From positions 13,762,491 to 13,826,490 of the forward strand of contig NC_051092.1 of assembly GCF_901709675.1 (NCBI RefSeq): DNA of 64,000 nucleotides. Direction: 5' to 3'. This document shows, piece after piece, positions 44,551-56,599 of the stretch (its first letter is position 1; every line of letters starts with the position of its first letter). Both the position numbers and the translations under genes were made by a program. The stretch is from Syngnathus acus (taxonomy: Eukaryota > Chordata > Actinopteri > Syngnathiformes > Syngnathidae). The notes below the pieces were generated by a model. The model saw only the letters and a list, made by a program, of their open reading frames with translations, was not told the DNA's origin and did no database searches.

Positions 44551-45878
44551 TGCACTTAGCGTCAAGTATAAATGTTTCACGTATGAACAGTATATTGCGT
44601 AAAGAAATGTTTGATCGGCTCTTTAATTGTCAAATATTGATGTGCATCCATATAACAGGTGATGTTTTCTTTTTTTACTTTTCAAACGTGTTTGTCTTTC
44701 AAAAGTATTTTTTTTAATGTACCGTGTTTTTGGTCAAATATATTGCTGTAGCAACTTAATGCCACTTTTGCCCAAAATATGCCTGTCTCTGATTGGTTGT
44801 TTCTCCAAAATCCTTGAGGTGGATCGCAAGGATCATCACTATCGTCAAGCCAGATTAACAAAAAAAAGTTATTCTCTAAACGACAATCACCCCCTTTTAA
44901 TGGCCGCACGAGCATGAAGATAGCGAGAGGCGTTTGTCTCCTCGGTGAGCTAAAAGGAACTCGAAGGAGTCAACGCTCCTACTTTGATCCCATTGATGTG
45001 CTGCAGGAGGCTGTGCGGCTGAAACCCAAGCCCGCTTACAGACTTTGTGAACTATTCTAAGCGTCAGTTGCTGACGCTGAGATGAGCGCTAGTGTTTTCT
45101 GGTAGCATATATGCGCCTCCATAAGGCCCCACGATTCTCCACTTCGGACATCGCCGTCTCACGTGCGAGCTCTGGGAAACCTGGGAAAGACAACTTGCAC
45201 CTTGCTCTATTGTCTAAGCCGGGGGGGGGGCGGGGGTATATTGTATTGTGTTTGCGATCTCGAGGCAAGTGATGTTAAATGAAAATGGTATTTAGTATGA
45301 AGGTGGATCACTAGGAGCTCTGGTGACCTTGGGGCGGCTTGCTGAGGACAGAGCAGAATTCCTGAAGGGGACACATGGTTTGGAGTGACAAGGCCATCTG
45401 CTGTAGCGCCAGCACTACGAGGAAGGTGGAGGGGGTTGGACTGAGGGGTGCTGAGAATTCCTTTTGCTCGGGTGCGGAGGGAGTAGATATTCTGGGATAT
45501 CGCTGCTAGCCCTCGGCTAGGAAACGTGTTTCTTTGGAGTTTTTCAAACAGAAATTCGAAGAAGAACTTTGATACCTTCATGCCTAGGGGGGATTACTGC
45601 AGAGTTAAATGGGGAAAATATTCGCCCGGCTCTCGGGTTTATCACGAAGCCGCTGGTGATAATGGTCGTGACTCGGTTGGATCCGGTTTCCTTTCTGTCC
45701 CAGCGCAGCCGGAGTTGAGGGATCTGGATGTGTTAGGCCTTCTGGCACCGAGCTCGCGGGGGATCATCTTCAGGGGATCTTCAGTGTTCAGCATGGCGGA
45801 GATCTGCTTTCTCGCTACCTCGCCGAAGTCCAATGGCCTAAACAAATGAATATTTTTATGAGGCACCTCAATACAGAG
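44095..45878. promoter_or_regulatory. kbtbd4 3' UTR and rapsn upstream region
   Basis: No exon recognised. A (CA)n run lies at 44518-44549. An exact inverted repeat AGCGTCAG-TTG-CTGACGCT at 45060-45078 spans a CAGTTG E-box, and a G-rich run (GGGGGGGGGGCGGGGG) lies at 45222-45237. The rapsn promoter, expected to answer to myogenic bHLH factors, should be in the last few hundred bases. Confidence 0.4.
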
Positions 45879-48800
45879 ATGGGCCAGGACCAAACCAAGC
45901 AACAGATCGAGAAAGGACTGAGGCTGTACCAGTCCAATCAGACCGACAAAGCTTTGCAAGTGTGGACAAAGGTGTTGGAGAAAACTTCGGATCCTGGAGG
46001 GAAGTTTCGAGTTTTGGGATGTTTGATCACGGCGCACTCGGAAATGGGAAAATATAAAGACATGCTCAGGGTAAGACTACCCGCCAACAACTAGCGTATG
46101 TAAAACATTTACGCTAAATCTAATTGCTGTTCATTTGTCATCGGTGTTACGCAACCAACAATCTGCTCTCACATGACATCATTTCAAGAACGCATGCCTC
46201 CGAATATTATCAGCGTGTCATCGGAACGACTCTGCGCACTAATTGCGCATTTCTACGATGCGCGAGATGTTTTTAAATGGTACCGGATCAAAGGTTATAT
46301 CTTCTTAGCACGACTTCCATGTGTGGCTTGCGCCCAATGCAGAGTAAATAAGTGTACCGCAATCCGATAGTCGGTGTGGGGTGTCTTGTTGACATAATCG
46401 GCCTTACTCAAGTGCCGCTCGCTTCTCACCCAACTGAAGAATCATTTTCATGCAATGTTCACATTATTTCATCTCCGCAGTACGCCTTGGATCAAATCGA
46501 CACGGCTCGAGAAATGGAGGATCCGGATTACCTGACCGAGGGCTACCTGAACTTGGCGCGCAGCAACGAGAAGTTGTGCGACTTTCACAAAACGGTCTCG
46601 TATTGTAAGACCTGCTTGAACATGCAGGGCACCACGGTCAGCCTGCAGCTCAATGGGCAGGTGTGTCTCAGCATGGGCAATGCCTTCCTGGGCCTCAGCC
46701 ACTTCCAACAAGCTCTGGAGAGCTATGAGAAGGCCCTGCGCTACGCGCACAACAATGACGACAAGATGCTGGAGTGCCGTGTCTGCTGCAGTCTGGGAAA
46801 TATTTACGTCCACCTGAAGGTAACACAAATGACATCGGTCACTCACAAACACATTGATCATGGGTGTCAAACTCAAGGCCCGGGGGCCAGATACGGCCCG
46901 CCAGATCATGGTATGACAAATTGTGTATCGACTTCATGTGTCAATACTAAAATTACAAAATTGTCTTCACTTTTAAAAATTAGAAAAATTGTGAGCATTC
47001 ATTTTTTCACATTTAAATGTTAAATAAATTTAAATCACATTTATTTAAAATATTAGCCGTTTTTACTAGTCTCTGATTTCAAAACTAGTTATTCACCAGT
47101 TTATTGTGTAGCCTATACTGTATATATTATAAGGCGTTGACAGTCATAATGGCCCACCCTTGACTTAGATAGCCCATGTTCTTCTATCGTGATGATTTAT
47201 CTCGTTGACCAACAGGAAACGAGAAAGCAAAATATTGTTATGCAATTTTTTCAGGGAGAATAGCATGTGCATGCTGGCCTCTATTTGGCTTTGTGCATTG
47301 TCTCTTTTATAGCGAGGCTAAACAGCAGCCGCAGCCCATTGACATCGGGTGGCACGTGTGACTTGATTGTGCAATCGCAAGCTCCACCGTTGCGTATTTG
47401 CAGAGCATGATAACACCGTGGAGCATCCAAACAAACATGACCAACTGTTAGCTCATGCAGTAGTGGGCATTGTTAGTCATGAGGACCCGTTGTGGGAGGG
47501 GGGCGTCATGGCGTAGCCTTGACATCAGAGATTTGTAAGAGTAATCCCCCAGCTCCTCGTGGAGGATTGGTTTCAATGGCATTGTGACCATGTGGCATGT
47601 GGAGAATGTGCTCGCGGTGTTATTTTATGCACACGTCCCCAGATAAGTGCCCAGTTTGAGCTTCTTTATTTGGACGCTGTCATATTTTGACTCATCCTGA
47701 AAATGTCTGCCCGCAGGACTACGAGAAAGCTCTGTTCTTCCCCTGCAAAGCAGCCGAGCTGGTCAACGACTACGGCAAAGGTTGGAGCCTCAAGTATCGA
47801 GCCATGAGTCAGTACCACATGTCCGTGGCCTATAGGAAGCTGGAGCGCCTCCCGGACGCCATGGAATGCTGTGAGGTACAGTCAACCTATATTTATACTC
47901 TGGGTGTAAAAAAAACAATGTGTATACCTAAGACTCTGGTAAAAGTACTGATTCAACTCCTTTACAATCATTCACTGCCATTGACGGCTAAAGACGTCCA
48001 AGTTTCATTTTTAACCGAGCTGGCTGTTAAAAGTCCCTGTAAAGTGAGTTCGGAGATTTGTTTCTAAATACATAATACGTGTTTGAAGAAAACTGTCAGG
48101 ACGGTTATCAAATAAAATTGTGACGTGCAGTTAGCTAGCTCGGTATGTTTCACCCTGAAAATTCATCTTTCTTCCGGATAGGCTGCATAAGAGCGCCTCA
48201 TTCTGCCGCGAGTGTACGCACATTACATAGAGAGAAATGAGAGAGCAAGGAAGGGGTATTTTTTTTGGTTGCAAAAGTCCGACTTGACATCCAGGGCTTC
48301 TTCTGGTGCAGCCATTTTAGAGCGCCTCGTTGTCAGCAATGACAGACGAGTGAGAAAAGGAGTTCAAGTTTGTCAGATTTGTTAACAACTTGTTTTCACT
48401 TTGCAAAGCCTTTGCATTTACAAAAGTATTCTTTGTACCACTACTGCTTATGGTAAATATTTCACAAGTGAGGTCTTTGGCCTTCCTGATGTCAAATCCA
48501 TTGATACAGTACACGCTCGCTTGCTGACAGGTGTGAGTAGCAGTTGTTGTCTTGTACTAGACCTTAGACCTTCACCAAAATATGCCCACAGAGGTTTAAA
48601 GTGTTAATGAAGAGGAGGGCCTTTAGTCTCCTCTGCTCTCTGTTCTAATTATGTGCTGTGGAAGGGGGCAGGGAATAACTTGATGTCATTGACTTTGTGT
48701 CGAGGAACAAAATAGCAAGATTCTTTCCAGATTGATTACACTCACCAAACGTGTTTAGCCAAATAATTTACACATCCGGTTATATTTAGAATGGAGGGCG

Positions 48801-50173
48801 AGAGCTCAAAAATATCTCACAAGTCATCTTTTGCCCCTCTTGTTCCCAGATAATTTATTTTCATATGGTGCCATTTTTAATTTTCATTCTCCGCTCACTC
48901 CAATTTTTTCCTTCCGAAGGAATCAATGAAAATTGCTCTGCAGCACGGCGACCGTCCTCTGCAGGCTCTGTGTTTGCTGAACTTTGCAGACATACACCGT
49001 TATCGGCGTGACTGTGATGTAAGTCGCCATCACTTGAGTTCCCTGATTTTCTTGTGTCAGTCAAATGAGCTTTGATTGGAACCATTTGAACTTCTTGTCT
49101 CTTTCAGAAAGCATTCCCTCGTTACGAGTCGGCGTTGGGTATCATGACTGAGATTGGGAATCGACTTGGGCAAGCTCATGTGCAGCTGGCAGTGGCCAAG
49201 TGTTGGCTTCTGGTGAAGGAATATATTAAGGTACCCCAATTAGAACATGTTTTTAGTTAAAGAGCCGTGGCTAATTAGCGCTAGAAAGCTAACGTCTCAT
49301 ATATAGACTGACTGGACACAACATTAGGTATACCTGTATCAACTGATGTGTTTGTGTATTTGATATATTATTTATCATCCAGGCTCTGGATTCTCTGGAA
49401 CGAGCTCAGGCCCTGGCAGATGGAATGGGAAACAAGGTTTGTGATGTTCCTCGCCATCAACGTAAAATCGTGCAAATTCTACCGATGACCTCGCTGTGTT
49501 TGCGCTTGAAGCTGTGCACGCTGAAGGCCCATTGCCTGAGGGAGGGCATCTACAGGAGTCAGGGCAGACAGGAGGAGCTGCGTGAACAGGTGGTGAAGTT
49601 CCTGCAGTGCGTGGAGGAGCTGGAGCTCTACTGCGGCATGTGTGGCGAGTCCATCGGGGACAGGGACCAAAAGCTGCAGGCCTTGCCCTGTTCCCACATT
49701 TTCCACTACAAGTGAGTGTTGTTTAGTTAGTATGTGGTATTGTAGTTTTATTTTGGTTTTACAAATTCTGTTTCAGAGTTTCAATCAGGTTTTAGAGCAT
49801 GTTTGTTAATTTAATTTAATTTTTTTAAAACAAAGCTTTAGTTTTAGCATTAGTTTTAGTTTTTTTAATACATGTCAAGAGAATTTTCAAAAATATATAC
49901 TAAAATTCTCAAATTTTAAATAGAGAAATAAAAACATTTCAAATCAGCTCCAAAAAGTTTTGTGTGAAATTAATTGACAAAGATAACAACAGAAAAAAAC
50001 GTTTTTAAAATTTTATTTAATTTACAAAAAAAGGTTTTTCAATTGTACATGAAGTAATTTCCCTCATTTTTGTTAACTAATAACCTTGGTGGTCTTCCAG
50101 GTGTCTGCAGACTAACGGGACAAAAGGCTGTCCCAAGTGTTTCAAAAACTCCATGAAGCCAGGATTCGTGTGA
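45879..50173 (+). CDS. rapsn: Rapsyn, 43 kDa receptor-associated protein of the synapse
   Basis: Scaffold and RING-type E3 ligase that clusters acetylcholine receptors under the postsynaptic membrane of the neuromuscular junction. Eight coding exons: 45879-46070, 46481-46819, 47717-47875, 48920-49018, 49108-49230, 49383-49436, 49512-49711, 50101-50173; 1239 bases, 412 residues, the length I know for human rapsyn. The start is set by [14 protein letters not shown] with the N-myristoylated Gly2, although two in-frame ATGs lie upstream at 45846 and 45858. Seven TPR repeats fill about residues 6-320 ([60 protein letters not shown]). The RING-H2 finger is C-terminal ([42 protein letters not shown]). 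Asn88 of the frequent human myasthenia variant falls in ARSNEKL and is intact. Intron 6 is 75 bases and open in frame. Confidence 0.98.
46858..47165 (+). mobile_element. hAT-like nonautonomous element, copy 2
   Basis: Begins GGGTGTCAAACTCAAGGCCC, then GGGGGCCAGATACGGCCCGCC, and ends near GACAGTCATAATGGCCCACC. It aligns by eye along its length with 18728-19062 in the same orientation but lacks the last inverted end. It lies in rapsn intron 2. Confidence 0.75.
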
Positions 50174-51693
50174 TTTTTTTTTTTTTTTCCCCGCTACCTT
50201 CAACCTACGGATCTCCAAACACGGTGCGTTGACGCCTCACGTGCTGCCGAGCGCTCGTGACAGAAGCGGGCAGCCTCGGCGAAGAGATGACTATCTTTGG
50301 TCTAATTCGTGGCCCTACGCTGAGGGACGCTGAACGGAAGCCGGGCGCCCCACTCTGAGGACTCACTCGTCTTCTTTACTGACATCACTTTGGAAGTGAC
50401 TGAAGAGAACGATGTAGGTAAAACGTCCGTTTGCCACTTTTGAATAGAGGCTGCAGTATTTGGCCTTTGGTTGCAGAGTGAGAAGAAGTAGCAAAGGACT
50501 TGTACAATAAGGTTAAGAACATTTCTTGCATCATGAATATTCTATTCAGCTGTTATTGAATTCTCCACGTGATATTTTATTACTGTACATACCGTAAACT
50601 TTAGGGGAGAAGTGTCTTGCAAAAAACTTAATGAGACTATCATGTCTTTACAAAAACATGTTTATGGAGCTGTTTTCTCCTTGAATTTAAGGAGCCGGAT
50701 CAACGCACATTGTGTTCTTCATAGAAATTCCTTTTTCCGTTCATATCTCGAACTTTAGTAGCGAAGGACACGGATTGCCGAACAGGGAATCTTGTCGTTG
50801 CTTTTTTTTGGGGAACTAGGGATTAATTGGTCATTTAAAAAAAAAATAAGATGGGAAGAATGGCAGTGAGCTTTTGTAGAATTGAGAAGTCTGCATGTCC
50901 GATGTTGCATGTTTCATTGACTATAGAATGCCAAACACGGATTAATCCAAATCTAGTCATGTATCTACTCGAGTATATAATTTAATAATTCTATTTAGCG
51001 GTAACCATGTGTTTGTTACATTTATTTTGTTAAACATTTTAGAAGTGTCAAAATGTGATATTATCTTTATAAAGGGAGAATACTTATACAGCTACATATT
51101 TTATTGGCTCTTTTAGATTGCACTGGTGTACCTAATTTTGTGATCAGTGATTGTATTTTTCTTGACTAAGATATGTTTAAATTTGACATTGATTTGGTAT
51201 TTAAACGTGAAATGCGGTCACATTTCACAGTGAAAAAAAAGTTTTAGAGATAAAAGTAAAACAGGACAATTTTTTTCTTTAAAGGTGTATTTCCCCAATG
51301 CTGACAAGAATAAACTACCTCTCATGGTTCACACATCCAGACTGAATAATGATGGATTTTGGTGTCCTGTAGCTTGCAAGAAGATGGGAGATACTCGTCG
51401 AAGCTGACTTTATACATGATATTAAAATAACTTGGCAAACTTAAGGCTACAAGAAGAAAATGAAGAGTAGGAAGTGAATAGCTTTATTGTAGTTGCACGT
51501 CCGCAGTTGTCGCTGTGATCCTCCATCTTAGATTTGTCTTTGCGACACAATGTTGCTTGCCTCTCTATTTTGTGTTTTAACGTGGGTGAATGTACCCTCT
51601 TGTTCAATGTATTGTATTTTGTTTACAGAATAAATTGGGGGACAAAACAAAAATATTTTTCGGCAGGCCTGGCACAGCTTTATTCCACAATCA
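50174..51693. other. Convergent 3' ends of rapsn and ighmbp2
   Basis: No exon recognised. It holds the rapsn 3' UTR from the left and the ighmbp2 3' UTR from the right. Minus-strand AATAAA motifs for ighmbp2 lie at 51679-51684, only about 10 bases past its stop, and at 51483-51488. If the distal signals are used the two transcripts overlap. Confidence 0.5.
51309..51314 (+). terminator. Candidate poly(A) signal of rapsn
   Basis: AATAAA about 1.1 kb past the rapsn stop. A second plus-strand signal at 51629-51634 would run the transcript to within about 60 bases of the ighmbp2 stop codon on the other strand. Confidence 0.4.
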
Positions 51694-54600
51694 TCAACCA
51701 TCCTTCTCTTTGTTTTTTGTTTTCCTCTGAGTTGCCATATCTTTGAGTTTCGAGTCCAGTTTCCTGTGTAGATGCACTTTCTTAGTGGGGTCCATGGATT
51801 TGTCTTTTGTTCCGCTGCCGGCGTACAGAACACCCTCCTTGCTAATCCTGATTCGAGCGTGAGTCTTGGCTTTATCGCCACAGCCGTGCACCTAAAATGA
51901 TAAACATTTTTAGACTTGAACAAATGACGGTTTAAGAAACATGATTCCCAACCATGTGCTCTGAGCGCTCATCAGCTGTGCAAGGGGAAATTATCCTATT
52001 GCACTTGATTGCTTCAAATATTATTTAATTACAATTATTTGTTGGATATCATAATTTGCTTCAAATGTTATTTAATTATTACAATTATTTGTTGAATATC
52101 ATAATTTGCCTTAAAAAGCATATTTGACCAGCCTTAATCATTTTGGCCGAAAATATCAAACTTATGGTTTGATGAAACAAGAATTATGTAATCGCACAAG
52201 CTTTTCAAGCAAATTTAAAATAATAAAAAGTCTACTTGTCAAGTTTAGATTTTTCCCGCCGCCTTACCTCTGGTATGTGGTGACTGAGGCAATATTGCCT
52301 GTTGCAGAAAAGGCAAAGCTGTCCAAGAGTTAGCACTGAGGCTTTACACTTGACAAAACTGCACACGCTGTCTGCCTTCACCACGGCGCGGATGAGGGTG
52401 TCAAAGTCATCATCCGGTGAAGCGGCCGCCGCTATTTCACAGGCGCCGGCTTTGGTCGGCTTCTTTCCTGGGAGAGGAAAACTCAGTTAGCACAAGTTCA
52501 GCAAAGACGTTTTCATTGCTAACCTTTAGCAGGGGCGGACTTCTTTGTAGCAACTGAGATTTTCTGCTGCTTCTTTTGTTGAGCATTTTCTTCCCTTTTC
52601 TGCTGTTCCCTCCTCATTCGCTCAATATGTAAACTTTTTAAATCCAACGCAGATTCACGTGTTGATTCCTTCGGGGGGTGTTGAGGAGTGGCCTGCTCCT
52701 GGGAAGCGACTGTTGCCTCACTCTCTTCTTTTTCCTCCACCTTTGGTGCTGTTGGGCTGGAGATGGTGATACACCTTTCTTTGCCCTCGCCTTTACTCTG
52801 GTGTGTGAGGCCCAGCTCTTCGGCAATCTGGTGTACCAGCAGTCGGTCGTGAGAGTTGAACAACGGCGGGAACTCGAGTTCACTCTTACTGAGGTTCTTC
52901 AGAAAGTTCTCCATCATTTCTCGAATTTCACCTTGTCGTTTTTTCTTCTGTTCCTCCTCAGCGGGCGTTGGTGTGCACGGCTTGATGGGATTGTTGCGTT
53001 TAGTTGCGTTTGTATTACTTCCATTTGATTTCTTCGGAACCGCTTTGGCTTTCTTTCCCTCGGCCTTCTGTGTCGTCGAAGTGTCAGACTTTGTGTCTTT
53101 GTGGTCACGGATGTAATTCTGCGGGACAATGTCTTGTAGGTATTCAAATGCTGTTCGGACCTCGCCGTACTCTGTGACGTGATGGACCAGCGTCTTGAGG
53201 AAAGCGTGGTTCTGAACTGTCTGGGTGTCACACACGATGGCCACGTGACGTCTCGCACGTGTGACGGCCACGTTTATCCTTCTGTCCTCCGCCAGAAATC
53301 CGACTTCACCTGCATTCAGGAAGTACGAACATTGTCCAAATCGATTTCAGGTAGCAAATATGCTGCCATGTGACCGCCACCTAACACAAAAAGGTACCTT
53401 TTCGATTGGATCGGACTAAAGACAAAACCACAGCTTCTTTCTCTCTGCCTTGAAAACCATCCACTGACTTGATTTCCAGCTCTGGATGCCTTGCAGAAAG
53501 TTTCTGACGCAGAAGGTGAACCTTCACAGAGGTGCAAAAAGTTAAAACTATTATCAGGTGTTAAAAAGTAAACGCCCTGGCCAAAATATTTGCTAAACCC
53601 TCACAATCTGATGGGAACCAAAATACAAGATGAACAGACAAAAGTCCAATTCCGATTATTATGAATAAAGCTTCCCACTTTAACAACTTACTTGTAAATT
53701 GTACGGCGCAATTACGGCGATGTCTTTGGCATTCACCCCAGCTTCAGTCAACGCTTTAATGTGCAGCGCTACGATGTCAACCTCACCTAGGAAAAATAAA
53801 ATCATGTTAAAAGATCAAGCTCACAGTAATTGTTATGGCTATTTTCTTTTAAATCTGATATTTATTGTAAATAAATTACAGTGTTAAGTCAAATGAAGTA
53901 AAAAGGTCTTAACCTTGGTTGCCTTTGGATTGCTCATCTGCCACCTCCATTTCCGTCAGACCGCAGCTGGCAGTGTCGATGAGAAAAAGAGGTGTGCTGG
54001 TTTCTTCCACACAGGTGACTCCAGGTAGATCTCTGTGCGAGACATTTAGTACAGTCGTTATTTCCATTTATTTATTTCCTTACCGAGTTGATCCTCACTT
54101 TAACAAATGTGCCTCCACTGAGCTGTGTGCCGTCAGTCTTCCTTGGTACATCTCTTTGGAGGCCCATTCCATGATGGCACCGTTCATGCGGTACTGGACT
54201 GTTAGCATACGCACAACTGAGTCTCCATACATCTGGATGAGTCGCTCCATTAGACTGAGGGACAAGCCTTTTGCAGCTGCCCTGAAGGAACCAAGAGGTA
54301 AGGAATGAGAATCTAACTCTACGATAGGACAAAATGTCCAATAGTGGAAGAAAAGTGTTTACCTGTGTGATTTGATGGTAGCTGGTAACTGCTTGTAGTC
54401 TCCTGACAGAATGCACTTGCGCGCTCGAAGCAGAGCAATCCAGCAGCTGCTCTCCAGCGACTGGGCGCACTCGTCAATCACTGCCCAGTCAAAATGATCG
54501 GCCGGCAGGAACTTCAGTGGCCCATCATCACACGCACCTGCAGATGAGCGGACCCTGGTCACTATCACGATGATTCTCAGGTGACATTTTCCATCTGGCT

Positions 54601-56599
54601 ACTTGACCAACCTGTGTTGGTTGATAACACAACGTCGGCGCTTTTCAGAATCTGGACCATGGCCGTGGCTTCCCTGGTTTTCAGCTCCTTTCTCAGTTCA
54701 CCTATTTCTCTCCTGAGGTTGCCCCGCTCTCCTTTTTCACTCTTCTTCTTCATTCCCATCTGAGAGGATTACACATAAAGTTCAAGGTGTCAAAAAATAA
54801 TCGGCAACTAATTGATTAGCAAATTAATCTCATTTGGTTGTGTCCCCACATACTTACAAAAGCTTTGTCAATGTCTTTGCGTATATCAGCGATAATGTTG
54901 GCGTTGTCACTCTTGGCGAGGATGGCATCCAGCGAATGCTTTTGTATAGACTCCAGCAGTCTGGCAGGGTGACCAAGCCTCAGAACTTTAGCCTTGCACC
55001 GGGCTAATCTCTCTACTAAATTGTCCACCGCCACATTCGAAGGGGCACAGCATAAAACCTGCACAAAAAGTAGATTACAGCTCAAGTGAGTTGCTTTAGT
55101 TTAATAAAACTGTAAAAAGTTTCTTGTTGCACCTTTTGGCCTTGTTTGACAGCTTGCAGAATGACCTCCACTACTGTAGTGGTTTTCCCAGTTCCTGGAG
55201 GTCCGTGAATCACTGCCAGTTCTCGCTGAGATAAAGCAAACGTCACTGCTTCTCTTTGGGAATCATCCAAGTTTGAGTTAAAGAATTTATCTTCATCTTA
55301 TAGAAAACAACAGCAAAAAAAAACATTAGACACAACTTTTAGTTTGATGCAGTGCATTTCTCCACCACTACAAACCACAAGGTAAGAAATATTTTGATAC
55401 AGCTCTTGTATTGGATCTCATTGTGTAAGCTGTCAATATTGTGCCATTCATACACTTGTCATTTGTGTAACTAAAATTTTATAGACAAGGACAACATGCG
55501 TACGTCTCAAAATAAGTACATGCGTACGTCTCAAAATAAGTCTCTTCTCACTTACGTGGCTGGGAATGAGAAGAAGGTTTAGCTTCTCCAAAGAGAACAT
55601 TGATCAGATTTGCAGATGGTCCACTGTTGTATCCATTTAACGTATTTAAAGCCCTGCCAGCATAAACACAGAAAAACAAAAATTTCATATATGACACAAC
55701 TATACAATTGTCAATTTAAATACACATTAAAAAAATGCACTCCATACCTTTTCATTCGTTTATAAGTTACATCATTTGCCAACTTTAAGAGACTGTATGG
55801 ACCCTCAGTATCAAAACTGAGCCCATCCTTTGAATCATCAAAAGCCACGCTTATGGAGGTCTGGCTGACCCGTGTCACAATGCCTGTGCTGATCTGAGAC
55901 GTCTCATTGATTCCACTGGAGTCATACAAACCAACAATATCCCCTGTGGCAAAGAGTACACCATTTACAACCAGAGTTGCAAAATCACAGACATAAAGCA
56001 ATTTTCTTCTTCTAACTTACCAGGTCCAAAGCTATTGCTCGGAAGAGATGAGAGGCCAAGATGCTTTCTTGGCTCAAGGACGAGAACGGTTCGACCGTAC
56101 AGGCCTGTGGACTGACTTGCAACGTGAAGTTTTAGTAGACACACTCCTTTGTTTTGAAGCTCCTTGAGTGAGATGTTCTCCTTCCATGCCCTGTCGGCAA
56201 AGCAATCCATCCATTTTCTATTGTACTTATCTTATGGTTGAAGGTAAGTTGGAGTTTATTTCTACTAACTTTGGGAAAAAAGGCTGGGTATACTTTTGAT
56301 TGGTTGCTAGTCAATTGCAGAAAATGACAACTATTCACATTTACACCTAATGCTGTAGGCATGTGCGAGGAAGCCGGAGAAAACCCAATGCAAGTACGGT
56401 GAGATACTCAACAAACGGAATATTTACAGAAACAAATGATAAAAGTAACTACAAATTTCAAAGTAAGGGTGCTGTGTTTGAGATATTTTGATAATTGTTT
56501 TCATTAAGTTCTCTTCACAAACCTGGTTTCCTCTATTTCAGCTTCCCTCTCTTCTTGGAGAAGTTCCAGTGTCTTTGAAACGAATTTTTCCACTGCCAT
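51694..56599 (-). CDS. ighmbp2: DNA/RNA helicase IGHMBP2 (SMUBP2)
   Basis: ATP-dependent 5'-to-3' helicase of superfamily 1 (UPF1-like), linked to ribosomes; loss in human causes SMARD1 and CMT2S. About fifteen coding exons and about 980 residues, near human size. The N-terminus is [20 protein letters not shown]; then [19 protein letters not shown] and [19 protein letters not shown]. Walker A is [16 protein letters not shown] (about 55200), motif Ia [13 protein letters not shown] (about 55040), Walker B VIDECAQ (about 54470), motif [15 protein letters not shown], motif [14 protein letters not shown], motif [17 protein letters not shown], motif [16 protein letters not shown]. An R3H domain ([20 protein letters not shown]) and an AN1 zinc finger follow ([21 protein letters not shown]). 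The last exon is [20 protein letters not shown] to the stop at 51694. Note KQLPAT where human has KQLPPT. The first exon is 56523-56599. Confidence 0.96.
52008..52114. repeat. Tandem duplication of about 53-57 bases
   Basis: The unit TTTAATTACAATTATTTGTT ... GATATCATAATTTGCTTCAAA occurs twice in a row with small differences (an inserted ATT and GGATATC versus GAATATC) in the last ighmbp2 intron. Confidence 0.85.
55495..55542. repeat. 24-base direct tandem repeat
   Basis: CATGCGTACGTCTCAAAATA with AGTA/AGTC endings occurs twice head-to-tail in an ighmbp2 intron close to the splice donor of the exon at 55556. Only the last base differs. Confidence 0.9.
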
